DNA of 64,000 nt from Rhododendron vialii (lineage: Eukaryota > Streptophyta > Magnoliopsida > Ericales > Ericaceae), in assembly GCF_030253575.1 (NCBI RefSeq), contig NC_080569.1:5023501-5087500 (forward strand), written 5' to 3'. The notes under the pieces are model-generated. The model was not told where the DNA came from. It was given only the letters and a program-made list of their open reading frames with translations, and did no database searches. Positions 11,093 to 22,400 of the stretch are shown here, in pieces. Made by a program: the position numbers and the translations under genes. The first letter of the stretch is position 1; each line of letters begins with the position of its first letter.

Positions 11093-12471
11093 TTCTCTTT
11101 TCTATTTATCTCCTTATTCATAGGCCAAGTGGAGGAGGAGGAACCGACCCACAGTGGAAAAACTAGGGCTGTCCGATGATCGGTTTTGGGCGGAACCGAC
11201 CCGCTCGCGGCGGTTTGTCCGTTTCTTTATCTGCACTCTCCGTGAGTATTGACCGATCGATATGGTCGGCTTGAGTTACACTACGCCATCCAAAACAAAT
11301 CAGAGTCGATATCTAGTACTTAAATTTATTAATTCTGGCAAACCAAGTAATTCGATTGATAGGATGATATCAATTGTTGATAAAATTCACTCATTCCGAT
11401 CGGATATATGCACATCTGAAATTTATAAATATTAGTAGTACTAGTTAACTAGCCAAGAACAATAAATAATGAACGCACCACGGAAAAGTCATAGGCATGA
11501 TATAAATTAATAAAACTTGTGAGGTTTCCATCCTCAACTCGAGTAAAAATATATAATCACCTAATGACAAAACTCCATTGCGGAAAAGAAAATATAAGTC
11601 TTACAAAATGTAAAAGGACTTGAGCACTTTATTTCTTCTGCAAACTTTGCTTCTATATACCAGCCTTGGAACGTTGTGATCTTGATTAGTCCCCAAAACC
11701 CTACTGCATGCCTTTTTATTAGGAGAAAAACTTTTTTACGGTCAAGCCGTGAATATATTTTACGGCGCTTAATCGCACGCGTTCAAAAGTGTTTTGGACA
11801 GGTCTGGATTTAAAAACACTTTTCACTGGAAGAGTTTTTTTTTAAAATCTAAACCATTGATTGCCGAAATAGACGGTTAAGATTGTGCGGAACCGTTACT
11901 ACTAGTATAGTCAGCTACTGTTACCTTACCATAACACACTTCTAAAAGTTCCCTAATTGCCTTGGGTCATCTCCAAACCCCTCGCCCCCCCCCCCCCCCC
12001 CCCCCCGCCTCCCTTTTTTTTTTTTTTATCAAATTTGAGTGAAATTATTGGCCAGAAATTTGATCTAAGGAAAGAATGACACAAAAGGCATTTTAGAATT
12101 TATGGAATGTTACCGTTGAAAATTTGGTGAAGGAATTGCTGTTGGCTAATTATCTCTTGATTTTATGAAACATATGATTCTCTCTTGATTTGGTATTCTG
12201 ATGAAAGGGATGGAGCTTCATTTTCGCCAAATTTTCTCATCAAATTTGAATATATAATGAAACATTTATTTATTTTTGTTTTTTTTCAGCGAAAGTCTAC
12301 TTTATTAGTTGTAGTTAGTTATGTGGAACCCCTATTAAATAGTACATAAGAGTACATGATGTCTAACACTTGGCTACGGTCTATTTGCTTGATGACATAA
12401 AGCATTTAATGAAGGGTTGGAGACGGCCTTGGTTGGTATATATTGATCGTGTTCAATTTCCTCCTTTTTTT
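11093..12471 (+). repeat. Long direct repeat, copy A
   Basis: This matches 16933-18184 in the same orientation over essentially its full length, sharing long blocks such as CTATTTATCTCCTTATTC at the left and GGAGACGGCCTTGGTTGG near the right end. Differences include indels: copy A carries a C22 run (11985-12006) and about 170 bp around 12090-12260 that copy B lacks, while B has about 35 bp near 17118-17150 missing here. Both copies hold a MITE-like block (TTTACGGTCAAGCCGTGAAT, 11745-11895) and, at the right end, a minus-strand LINE tail (T-run at about 12278). No gene was recognised in it. Confidence 0.8.
11985..12006 (+). repeat. C22 homopolymer
   Basis: A run of 22 C interrupts copy A of the direct repeat. 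Copy B has only CTTCGCCACTTC at the same place (about 17884), so the run expanded or arose after the duplication. Confidence 0.9.
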
Positions 12472-13600
12472 ACTAGTTTGACCCCAAATTTTCATAGGAA
12501 TATGTATAATATTGCTATTTTGACCCCACAAGAAATCTCTAGATTGCCCCAACTTGTTTTAAATGCATAGAAATCCTAAGCATTCTCTTCTTTTTGAGAG
12601 TGGATAGTGCTAGAAATAAGATCATTGAGGCAGCAGCCCCGTGGCTTGAAAATAGCTTCCCTGCTAGCTTTGGCAAACTCAATTTCAGATGAACAGAACC
12701 AAGCTCATGTCGCACAAAGAAAAGGGTAAGAGAAGAAAAAGGAAAATAAAGCTTAGAAGATACGAGGCATTGGGATTAAGGCACCAGTAGTTAAAACATT
12801 AATTCTGTCCCTGTTCATATACACGTCAGATAAAGGACTAGTCCATTTCATTTGTATATATATACAAAATCATTCCATACTACTCCATTCAATCATTAAT
12901 TAAACTTAACATAAACTAGTCTAGAATCATCCAACCATCTTAACTTCCATAGCTTCACTTTATTTAGTTAGCCATCATTTATCCCCATCATCCCAAGCAC
13001 GGATAGAAACATTAATCCTCAACAGCTGCAAATCACACATATAACACCAAAATCAGCACCTTAATTTAACTCTTCAAGTGATGCTTAAAACAATAATTGC
13101 CCAATTTTTAGTCAATTGATTTTGAATTGAAACTTTCAAATGGTATCAAAGCTAGGCTTTCAGTCAAGATTCCCTATTTAGTAGGGTGTTGGGTTGCATG
13201 TGGAGGGAAGGGAATACAATTTGCCCCACCTGACCACCTCAATTAAATGATAGGTACGTTCTCATGGTCAATTGTTCTTGAGTTGGAGGCTTTAGAAAAA
13301 TTGCCATATTAAGAGCTCTATAAAAATTTCACATACGGTCAAAATTATAGAGCTTCTTGGTTGACTGGGGGCTTTGATTTCCTCGGAAATTTTTAACTTC
13401 CTTCAAATTTTTTGGCCTAGCTCTTTGTGTTTGATATGCATCCAATCTGTTTTGCTTGGTGGTTGTTTTTACTCCCACTTCTGATCAAACTTTATCCACT
13501 GATTCATAGTTATGAAAAAAACTAAAAATTAGATCACAAAATTAGCAAATTCTTGACGATTGTTGTAAATATTATTGAAATAAATGAGGGAGAGAGAACC
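12472..13600. other. Spacer between the direct repeats, left part
   Basis: No gene recognised. The sequence is AT-rich with short frames. A string resembling a retroelement primer-binding site occurs at 13141, but no supporting structure is visible. Confidence 0.35.
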
Positions 13601-13757
13601 TAATCAACGGCCGGTGCCGATGACCTCTGTGGTGAACTGAGCCACAAACAATATGCCGTTGGTGAAGATGGTAGCTAGACCGGTTGTGGCGATTGTCAAC
13701 GGCAGCCGGAGATGTCGGCGAATCAATGTCCACCACGTGATCCACCGGTGCCGGAAA

Positions 13758-13880
13758 CTATTGGTCGTCACTGCCAACATTGGACGAAGCCCCGCAGCAG
13801 CAGCAGAAGACAATTACCGCCAGGCTTATCCTTACGACGGCGGACAGGACGACTAGGGCAACGAGGATTGCATGCGCCAT
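13758..13880 (-). CDS. Possible small membrane peptide ORF (unrecognised)
   Basis: An ATG-started frame of 40 residues on the minus strand begins MAHAILVALVVLSAVVRISL, continues with a CCCC run, and ends at a TAG. It is one hydrophobic helix followed by a Cys-rich and Ser/Asp-rich tail. Sequence on both sides is unusually GC-rich for this spacer (13600-13880). A second frame downstream on the same strand also contains a hydrophobic stretch (ATTGLATIFTNGILFVAQF, about 13630-13690), so the region could be a degraded or spliced gene. I do not recognise a family. Chance ORF is the main alternative. Confidence 0.22.
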   Translation of the reverse strand: MAHAILVALVVLSAVVRISLAVIVFCCCCGASSNVGSDDQ

Positions 13881-14095
13881 GAACAGAGTCAGAGAGAGAG
13901 AGGGGGAATGAAGGAGTTGAGAAAGAGACAGAAAACAACGGTTTTGTTGTTTGTTCCTGCCCAGAGAGAGGGAGGGGAATGGAGGAGCCATGATTATAAG
14001 GCGAGGTTTTCCAATTCGAGAGTATTTCAGATGCAGGGAATCATACAAATATGTAATACTACCAAGGGTTTTGGTGAGATATTTGAAGAGTGCGA

Positions 14096-14122
14096 TTTTG
14101 TTCACCCTCAGGGTGAACAAAA
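14096..14122. repeat. Perfect 13-1-13 palindrome
   Basis: TTTTGTTCACCCT and its exact complement AGGGTGAACAAAA are separated by a single C. In RNA either strand would form a tight hairpin, and in duplex DNA it is a near-perfect operator-like dyad. It lies about 220 bp upstream, on the minus strand, of the small ORF starting at 13880. No known function is assigned. Confidence 0.9.
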
Positions 14123-14212
14123 CTCTCTTTTCTATTGGGTGAAGTATTGTGGGTTCCACCACAAAGTCAAGGGCGGAATCAAGAATTGATTCTACCCCGG
14201 GCTAACTCAAAA

Positions 14213-15203
14213 CCAGTGTTTTCAATTATATAGATCGTATCGAGATACGTATCTCATATCTTAAGATATGTTTGTTGGAAGAGTAGGAATTTCTATTCTT
14301 CAGTTGAACAAGATTTCAAAAGAGTGTTTAAAAGAGAATACTATAGAGAGTGGGGAATTAGACACTTGAACTCAACTTTTTTTTTTTTTTTGGTTGATAC
14401 AAAATGGCTAGAACTCATCCCTATTTATACTACTCCGTGGAAGACTCTAGTATAAAAATATTTTCATACAAGATAAACTTTGAGATAATTCTAGAACTAC
14501 ACATGTGACTAATTCTCACAAAAAATTCTAGATATTGCACAAGTATATTCTAGAGTTTCTAAAGCTAGATATTTTTGAGTTTCTAAAAACTAGAAACCAT
14601 TTATATCTTCTTCAATAATATCTTCTATCTTTGGGTTTTGTCGATTGGACTTGCTTAGACTTAACATTCTTGTGTCAAATACTAAATTTAGTTTATGCTT
14701 TAACAATGTTAATCATAATTAATAGACAATTAAAAAGTAAATACACATAATACCACCAACAAATTATACTTACATTTAAAAAAAAATTAAGATGCAAAAT
14801 TTCAAATCTCTCAATTGAGAGACCTATTACATTAAGGTTTTCTGTACCCTTTGTAAGGGAAAGTCAAGCAAAATACAATCAAAGTATGGTTCTTTCTTCT
14901 ATACAAGTCATACATTGAGGTTGAATGTCTATCAAATAGTTTGAAAGATATCATAATTAGATCAAACGGCTTAAATTAATGCATTCGGGGTTCCGCTTCA
15001 TGAAATAAGGTCCGACTATTTCCCAATAAAAAATCAGACAATACGTACCGAATTAGGATATGCGCATAAATCGTAAGTTACGCAGTCGTACAGTGTAATT
15101 TCTATACAAAAAAGATACAAGGTGGGATACGTATCGTTCTCCTAATGAGACGATACAAATCGTAGGATACGTGTCATGTATTGTAGGTATTTAACAACTA
15201 TTG
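14213..15203 (-). mobile_element. Dispersed repeat, copy 1 (inverted partner at 21518-22085)
   Basis: The ends read CAGTGTTTTCAATTATA and, inverted, CAATAGTTGTTAAATACC, both followed by GATACGTATC-rich sequence. About 530 bp (14672-15203) match 21518-22070 in inverted orientation, including the AATTAGATCAAACGGCTTA and CAACAAATTATACTTACATTT stretches. The part 14270-14670 is not found in the other copy and contains a T15 run with a short duplicated flank (GAACTCAAC/GAACTCATC). No coding capacity. I cannot assign a superfamily; hAT-like is only a guess from the ends. Confidence 0.65.
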
Positions 15204-16932
15204 ACAAAATAGTGTATACAATATGCATACGGGCAATCTTTAATAAATAAGGTTTGTAATCCAATCCATGCACCGCCCATATGGCTAGTATCATCATACC
15301 ATTGACCTTGCATATTGTGAACTAGTGTTTGCTTGTGCCTGAAGGTACGGCTCGAACGCTCAATTAAAGTTTTACCGTATATGAGTTTTACTTCCATAAC
15401 AAATAAAATCAATATGGATTGTGTCAATTACCATATATATCAATTAAAGTTCTCCTTCCATAACAACTAAAATCAGTCCAAAATCAATCCTTTTAGATAA
15501 GTAAGTGTTTGGGAAATTGATCTTAGCCATTATTAGTGGATGATCTAGATTTATAGAAACTTTTAACACTTGCTAACCATAGGATTTAGAAATGAATGGT
15601 CGAGATTTATAACTACATATATAAGATTTAAAAACTGAGCTCCGTTATTATATAGATGTTCATATTGTAACGAGTGTGAACATTGGATATCTATTTCTTA
15701 GGAGTTAATATAGTTGTGTCTTTAAATGCACAATATGAAAAAGTCGCTCCCGTAAAAATTCTTGGACATCAACAAATCTCAAAAAATGCTTCAGATTTTT
15801 TGTTGTTATTACATTGTAATTTAAACCTAAAAAAATAAGATTGTAAGAACCAAAAATTTAAAATTTAAGCATATCAGCCAGTGATCAATAAGAGATTCAA
15901 GGATTTTAATAGTATCATGTTAACCTTGTTGGAGACCAAGATAATGTTCCAACTTCATTAAGAGTGATGGACTCGATCTAAGATTGAAGAATGAAAGCTC
16001 AATTTTTTGGTTTAGCATAAATCCTAGATGTCAGTCCTTCGCCCGATTTGGAAGAAGGTAGCTTAATGAACCCATTTTGATCGACATCTTAACCAACAGG
16101 TAGATTGAAGTCGCTTTTTAGGACTTTTTCTGAGGCATCCAAATCAAAAGATTGAGCACCATGAGGATTTATGAAATTTCTTGAGTCAATTTAACTCTGT
16201 TTTCAGCTATGAACAATCAACAAGAGCCTCTACCCTTGACAGTAGTAGAGAGGGAGAGTACAAGGGAGGAAGTTACTTCATCGATCTTCTTATGTTAAAC
16301 AAAAACAGTACACCTCAAAATCGACTCAAAACTCCCAAGAAACCAAAGAGGAATTGGAATTGCCATGCTACTTGATGGAAAGCACGTACACATTTAGTCT
16401 ACGGCCTGCGAGGTAGGTACATTTGATGCTAATTTCAAGAAACGATACGTTTGAGTGCCTTTGTCACAAATTCATAATCTCAAGAATACTACAAATCATG
16501 CATATAGTTATTACTAGATCTTTTGACGTTTTGAGGAGTAATGCTAATTAAACACAATATATACTCACGGTCTGACAAAAAAATTCAAGATCCCCAAAGT
16601 GCAATACATTCTGATGTATTGTTCTGTTTTAATACCATCCACTGTGACAATAATAACCAAAGAAAAATTAAAATTCGTTCGACGAGTACTTGTCAACCGA
16701 CGTTCTTCAAGAAATAATTATCAACAATAGAAAACCGACTTACTATATATATAGTTAAACAGCTTACGAAATAGTACCATATCGAACCTTGCCTGCAAAC
16801 GACCTGCAGAATTTCAAAAGAAAGAACAAAATTTAGGAACCCAATTAACCCAAATTATAAATCGAATCTTGAATATGTACAAGATTCCCATTTACACATG
16901 CAACCCTTGAAGATGAAAACGCAGAGAAACTC
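15204..16932. other. Spacer, no gene recognised
   Basis: AT-rich. Contains a loose duplication of CAATTAAAGTT...TTCCATAACAA (15360-15475) and an AATACATTCTGATGTATT palindrome near 16604. I see no supported exon or RNA gene. Confidence 0.35.
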
Positions 16933-18184
16933 TTCTCTTTTCTATTTATCTCCTTATTCATAGGCCAAGTACGTGGAGGAGGAGGAACCGACCCACAGTG
17001 GAAAAACCAGGGCTGCCCGATGATCGGTTTTGGGCGGAACCGACTCACTCGTGGCGGTTTGTCGGTTTCTCAGTCTGCACTCTCCGTGAGTATTGACCGA
17101 TCGATATGGTCGGTTTGAATGCGGTTTTGGGCTAGTCGTTTTGGACGGTTTGGGCTTGAGTTACACTACACCATCCAAAACAAATCAGAGTCGATATCTA
17201 GTACTTAAATCTATTAATTCTGACAAACCAAGCAATTCGATTGATAGGATGATATCAATTGTTAGATAAAATTCACTCATTCCGATCGGATGCACATCTG
17301 AAATTTATACTAAATATTAGCAGTAGTTAACTAGCCAAGAACAATAAATAATGAACGCACCACGGAAAAGTCATAGGCATAAAATAAATTAATAAAACTT
17401 GTGAGGTTTCGTCCTCAACTCGAGTAAAAATATATAATCACCTAATGACAAAACTCCATTGCGAAAAATAAAAGTCTTACAAAATCTAATAAGACTTGAG
17501 CACTTTATTTCTTCTGCAAACTTTGCTTCTATTTACCAGCCTTGGAGCGTTGTGAATTGTGATCTTGATTAGTCCCCAAAACCCTACGGCCCTTTTTTTT
17601 AAGGAGAAAAAAAAAACTTTTTTACGGTCAAACCGTGAATATACTTCACGGCGTTTAATCGCACGAGTTTAAAAGTGTTTTGAATGGGTCCGGATTTAAA
17701 AACACTTTTCACTGAAAGAATTTTTTTTAAATCTAGACCATTAATAGCTGAAACGGACGGTTGAAATTGTGCGGAATCGTGAACAAGATTCTCTCTTTTA
17801 TTACTACTAGTATAGTCGGCTACTGTTACCTTACCATAGCACACTTCTAAAAGTTCCCTAATTGCCTTGGGTCATCTCCAAACCCTTCGCCACTTCTTTT
17901 TTTTTTTATATCAAATTTGAGTAAAAATTTTGGCCAAAAATTTGATTTAAGGAAAGAATGACACAAAATGAAACATTTAATTTTTTTTGTTTTTTTTTTC
18001 GGCGAAAGTCTACTTTATTAATTGTAGTTAGTTATGTGAAACCCATTTTAAATATATGAGAATACATGATGCCTTCCACTTAGCTACGGTCCATTTATTT
18101 GATGAAATAAAGCATTTAATGAAGGGTTGGAGACGGCCTTGGTTGGTATATATTGATCGCGTTCAATTTCCTCCTCCTTTTTTA
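16933..18184 (+). repeat. Long direct repeat, copy B
   Basis: Second copy of the block at 11093-12471, 5840 bp further on and in the same orientation. Identity looks high at both ends and in the middle, interrupted by indels. Its right end is a minus-strand LINE tail (T-run at about 17990-17999, then CGGCGAAAGTCTACTTTATT). Neither copy begins TG or ends CA, and the interval between holds no gag or pol-like frame. I therefore treat this as a segmental duplication rather than a pair of LTRs. Confidence 0.8.
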
Positions 18185-18610
18185 ACAGCCGTTAAATTTC
18201 CTCTTTGCCCAATTAGCAACCAACAAAGGCCACCTCTTTGCAATTCCACCCCAATCTGGTGGCTTAGATTGGGTGAGAGACCAAAGTACTATTGGGTTTC
18301 ATACATGTGTAGGTCCCACTCTATGTAAGAGAAGCACTATAGATAATTGTTGTGTTTAAAATTCTCTGACCACAAATCAACTATGCACTAATTAAATTGA
18401 ACGACAAAAATAATTTGATTATATCTTTTTCCTGCAAAATTCAACAAGTCAATGTAAATTGTAAAATAACCAAAAACATAATAATATTAGTCAATTACGT
18501 GCAATTAAGAACTACCAATCATATGATATGAGAATTACTATGTGTCAATATCTTGTGTTCATTAAACAAAAACATAATAATAAATGAGAATTAAGTATTT
18601 ATAGTATATA

Positions 18611-18985
18611 GGGAAATTTATATAAATGGTCCTCATAGTTTCACCTAAGTCTCATTTTTGTCCTCTAAGTATCAATTGCAACTCTTTTGATCTTCAATTT
18701 GATTTTTGTACCAAATTAGTCTAATTGATAACTTATGTCAGTCAAACTGAACAGAAAAAATCAGATTGATGTTAGTTTGGACGTTGCAGTTCGTACCAAA
18801 TTGGTCCAATTGATAACATCTACTCTCAATCTAATTTTTTTCGCCCAGTTTGGCTAATAGACGTTATCAATTGGACCAAGTTGATACGAAAACCAAACTT
18901 AAAGGTCAAAAGAGTTGCAATTGATACTTGCAGGACGAAAATGAGACTCGGGTGAAACTAGGAAGACCATTTTTATAAATTTCCC
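18611..18985. mobile_element. Mutator-type MITE with perfect 9-bp target duplication
   Basis: The element starts GGGAAATTTATATAAATGG and ends with its complement, CCATTTTTATAAATTTCCC. The terminal inverted repeats run more than 100 bp (GTTTCACC..GGTGAAAC, GCAACTCTTTT..AAAAGAGTTGC), and much of the interior is also complementary (AATTGATAAC/GTTATCAATT). It is flanked on both sides by TAGTATATA (18602-18610, 18986-18994). A 9-bp duplication with long inverted ends is the Mutator-like signature. It is 375 bp long with no transposase. Confidence 0.88.
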
Positions 18986-19485
18986 TAGTATATATTAGTC
19001 GTGTTGAATGAAGCTCGTGATCTAGTGTTGCGAGGTTAAAGAGAGATGCCGTTATGAATACGCACCCACACGCCGTTTGTCCGCAAAACTCAGGAAACCC
19101 GTTCCCAAATCTCTCTCTCTCTCTCTATAACGCAGATTCAAGTGGGAAGGAATAAGAATTGAATCTCTCACCCTCCTTGTATTCTTCGTCGTACGTTAAT
19201 CTCTCTCCACATTCCTTTTTCCAATTTTCTTATTGACTGTTACGTTGAGCCCGCCGCCTTGTCTTCAATTGGCTTCTTCACATTCAACAATTTTGAGGCA
19301 AACCCAGATCACCAATCCTGAGGCAAACTTTCTGTGTTTTTCCTAAAAATTCAAGCTTTGATCTTCTTGGGAGGTTTTCCTAAAAATATTTTTTCTGGGT
19401 ATTTTGCTATTTGAGGTTTTGTTCCTTGCTGAGTGTTTTTACGAACACTGGCCCAAGTTCGATTTGGAATTGTATTGCAGAGGGC

Positions 19486-22400
19486 ATGAATAGTCAAGTT
19501 TGGAGATGGGTTTTGGGTTTGACTTACATAATTGCTGTTGCAACTATCTGGATTGCTGCTAGTTTTGTGGTTCAATCAGTAGTAGATGCAGGTGTTTCGC
19601 CGTTTCTAATAACATACATTTGCAATTCCTTGTTTGTGGTTTACATTCCCTTGGTTGAACTGGGGCGTTATTTGGAGGATAAATATGGAAGTATATTCTT
19701 TTGGAGATATGGAAAAGATAGTACTAGTTTGCTAGAATTGAGAGAGTCAGAAGAGGTAGTGCTTCTTCAGGAAAAGGATACAGTGGTGGAAGCTGATGGT
19801 TTAAACCCAGGTGTGATCATGGAACCACAAGAAGTGGAAACCAAAAACAAAGTCAGTCTTGTTGTAGGACTAGAAAGTTTTGCTGACCAAACCCCTGTTG
19901 CTGAAGAAGCTAATATGGGATTAGATGCAAAAGGGCGTTGGACCCGAACTCGGGTTGCGAAGGTCAGCCTGTTGATATGTCCATTTTGGTTTCTAGCTCA
20001 ACTTACTTTCAATCTCTCGCTGAAGTACACTTCAGTCACGGTAAGGCATTTTGATAATGGTTTGATTTCATCAATGGAATGAAGATTACAATTTTATGGT
20101 CTATGGTTGCTAAAGAATCACTTCTGAGAAATCCTTGTTTCGAATTCAAGAACTGTTAAACGGATGTTTTGAACTCACATTATATGGCAGTTTGGATTGT
20201 TAGACTTTGAGTTTCGATAATGTTTCAACCTTATCCAATGAAGTTGCAATCTTCGTTCCATCTTTTCAACATTATTTGTTTCATTATTACATCTTGTGAT
20301 ATAGCAAGTTCCTTTTCAATTTGGTTACAGTCAAATACAATCCTAAGCAGTGCTTCCAGCCTATTCACCTTTTTGGTCTCTCTTGCATTCTTGGGTGAGA
20401 AGTTCACTTGGGTCAAGCTGATTAGTGTTCTTCTTTGCATGGGAGGAACCATAATTGTAAGTTTGGGTGACTCGGAAACCGGACTTAGTGCAATTGCTTC
20501 AAACCCTGTGCTTGGAGACATTCTTGCTCTTCTGTCAGCAGCCTTGTATGCTGTGTATATAACCCTTATACGTAAAAAGCTACCAGATGACGATGGGAAA
20601 AGTGGTCGTGCCAGCATGGCACAGTTCCTCGGCTTTTTAGGTTTATTCAATGTTTTGATCTTCTTTCCTGTTGCCCTCATTCTTAATCTTACCAAGCTGG
20701 AGCCTTTTAGCATGCTTACGTGGAAGCAACTTGGTCTGATTGTTGGTAAAGGTACGTTGGCGAGCAAATTTTGAATACTTTTATTTGCTGCATGTTCTGA
20801 TGTTTCCTTGTGAGCTATTGCATTTACATCCCTAATCATTGTTGAAGTAGACACTGAACATGCCCGTTTGGAACGTTGTTGAACGTGCTTATTTTGTCTG
20901 TATTTTCACTACACACCTTAACCCCAAAATAGCAATGCGACCTTTTGATTTGTATCCATCAGAGTAATGAGGCATAACATGTGTTTTTTTTTATCGGCGA
21001 AGGCATAAGCCACATAACATATGTTTGTCAGTTAGTGTCCTTGTTATGTAATATGTATGCGTAATGAAACTTGCAAACATGTCCATGTTAGCTATCTTTG
21101 CATATCTATTTATGCTAGTATCTTGTAGTGAATAACACCATTGCCTTCCAGTTCTTTGACACGCCTTCTCTTGAATAACGCGGATACAACGTTCAATGTG
21201 TTCACACGAATACACAAAAAACTTATTGTTTCTTTTACGTGGGGTACGTGGTGTTCTTGAATTAGCCATTTTTCTGTTGAAGAACGAGAATTGGAAACAG
21301 TGCAGCATTTCTGCAATTGTGTAGAAGTGCCGGTGTCATGTCTGTATTGGTGCTACATAAGATAGGCACAAGAAGAGTGTACATGTAGAGAAGTATAGAC
21401 GCCTGCTGATTGGATACCTGACTTTGTGCACATTTATCATACCTCGTGAAGCAATGACCCATCCAAAGTATTGAAAACACGAACCAACGTACCTGGCCAT
21501 CATGAGTTAGAGCACAACATAGTTGTTAAAAACCTATGATACGTATCCTACGATTTGTATCGTCTCCTTCGGAGCACGAGACGTATCTCACCATGTATTC
21601 TTTTTTTTTGTATAAAAATCCTATGATACGACCGTGTATCCTACGATTTATATGCGTTATCCTAATTTAGTATGTATCGTACAATTACTTATTGAGAAAA
21701 AGTCGGACCTTATTTCAAGAAGCAGAACCCCAAAAGCATTAATCTAAGTCGTTTGATCTAATTATGGCATCTTTCAAACCATTTGATAGAAATTCAACCT
21801 CAATGTAGGGCTTGTATAGAAAAAAGAATCATACTTCAATTATGTTTTGCCTAACTTTTCTTTACCTAACAAAGGAAACAGAAAGCCTTAATGTAATAAG
21901 CCTCAGTTGAGAAACTTGAAATTTTGCATCTTGAAAACTTCTTTTTTTTTTAAATGTAAGCATAATTTGTTGGTGTTATTAGGTGTATCTACTTTTTAAT
22001 TGTATATTAATTATCATTAACGTTGTTGAAGCATAAACTAAATTTAGTATTTTGGCACAAGAAAGTTGAAGTCATCACCACCTCTCCGGATGATTTCGGA
22101 AATCTCCCTGTTTCTCTGGAATGTTCCGGATTTAGAACATAAGCATAACATGGGTAAGGACAAAGTACAAGACGGCTTTTGGAAAATAGGATTCTAGTGT
22201 CTATGGGGAGGGTTTTAAACTATACGTTGCCCAGACTTACAACATAGTTGAGTTATGCATGAAAGGTACTGAAGTGCTTGTCAAGGGGAAATGATAGAAT
22301 TAGAGAGAAATGGACTTTTCTAGTTATGAACAGCAGTATTGTGCTCAAAAACATATTTTTGGAGTTTTATGTTAGTGTCACTGTCTTGTATAATGTGGAT

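Noticed and set aside
12370-12570. Open frame shared by both direct repeats (IKHLMKGWRRPWLVYIDRVQ)
   Set aside because: The same frame is open at 18056-18328, but it lies in LINE-tail sequence antisense to the element and resembles no protein. Shared ancestry explains the similarity.
13141-13152. String resembling a tRNA-Met primer-binding site (TGGTATCAAAGC)
   Set aside because: No LTR can be defined before it and no element-like interior follows; a 12-base match alone is not enough.
11093-18184. The 1.3-kb direct repeats as the two LTRs of a retroelement
   Set aside because: The copies do not begin TG or end CA, no target duplication or coding interior is visible, and both end inside a LINE tail. 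Segmental duplication fits better.
19351-19485. Earlier in-frame ATG (19411) as the transporter start
   Set aside because: Family members begin at MNS-VWRWV, and TTGCAG just before 19486 suggests that the upstream part is leader or intron.
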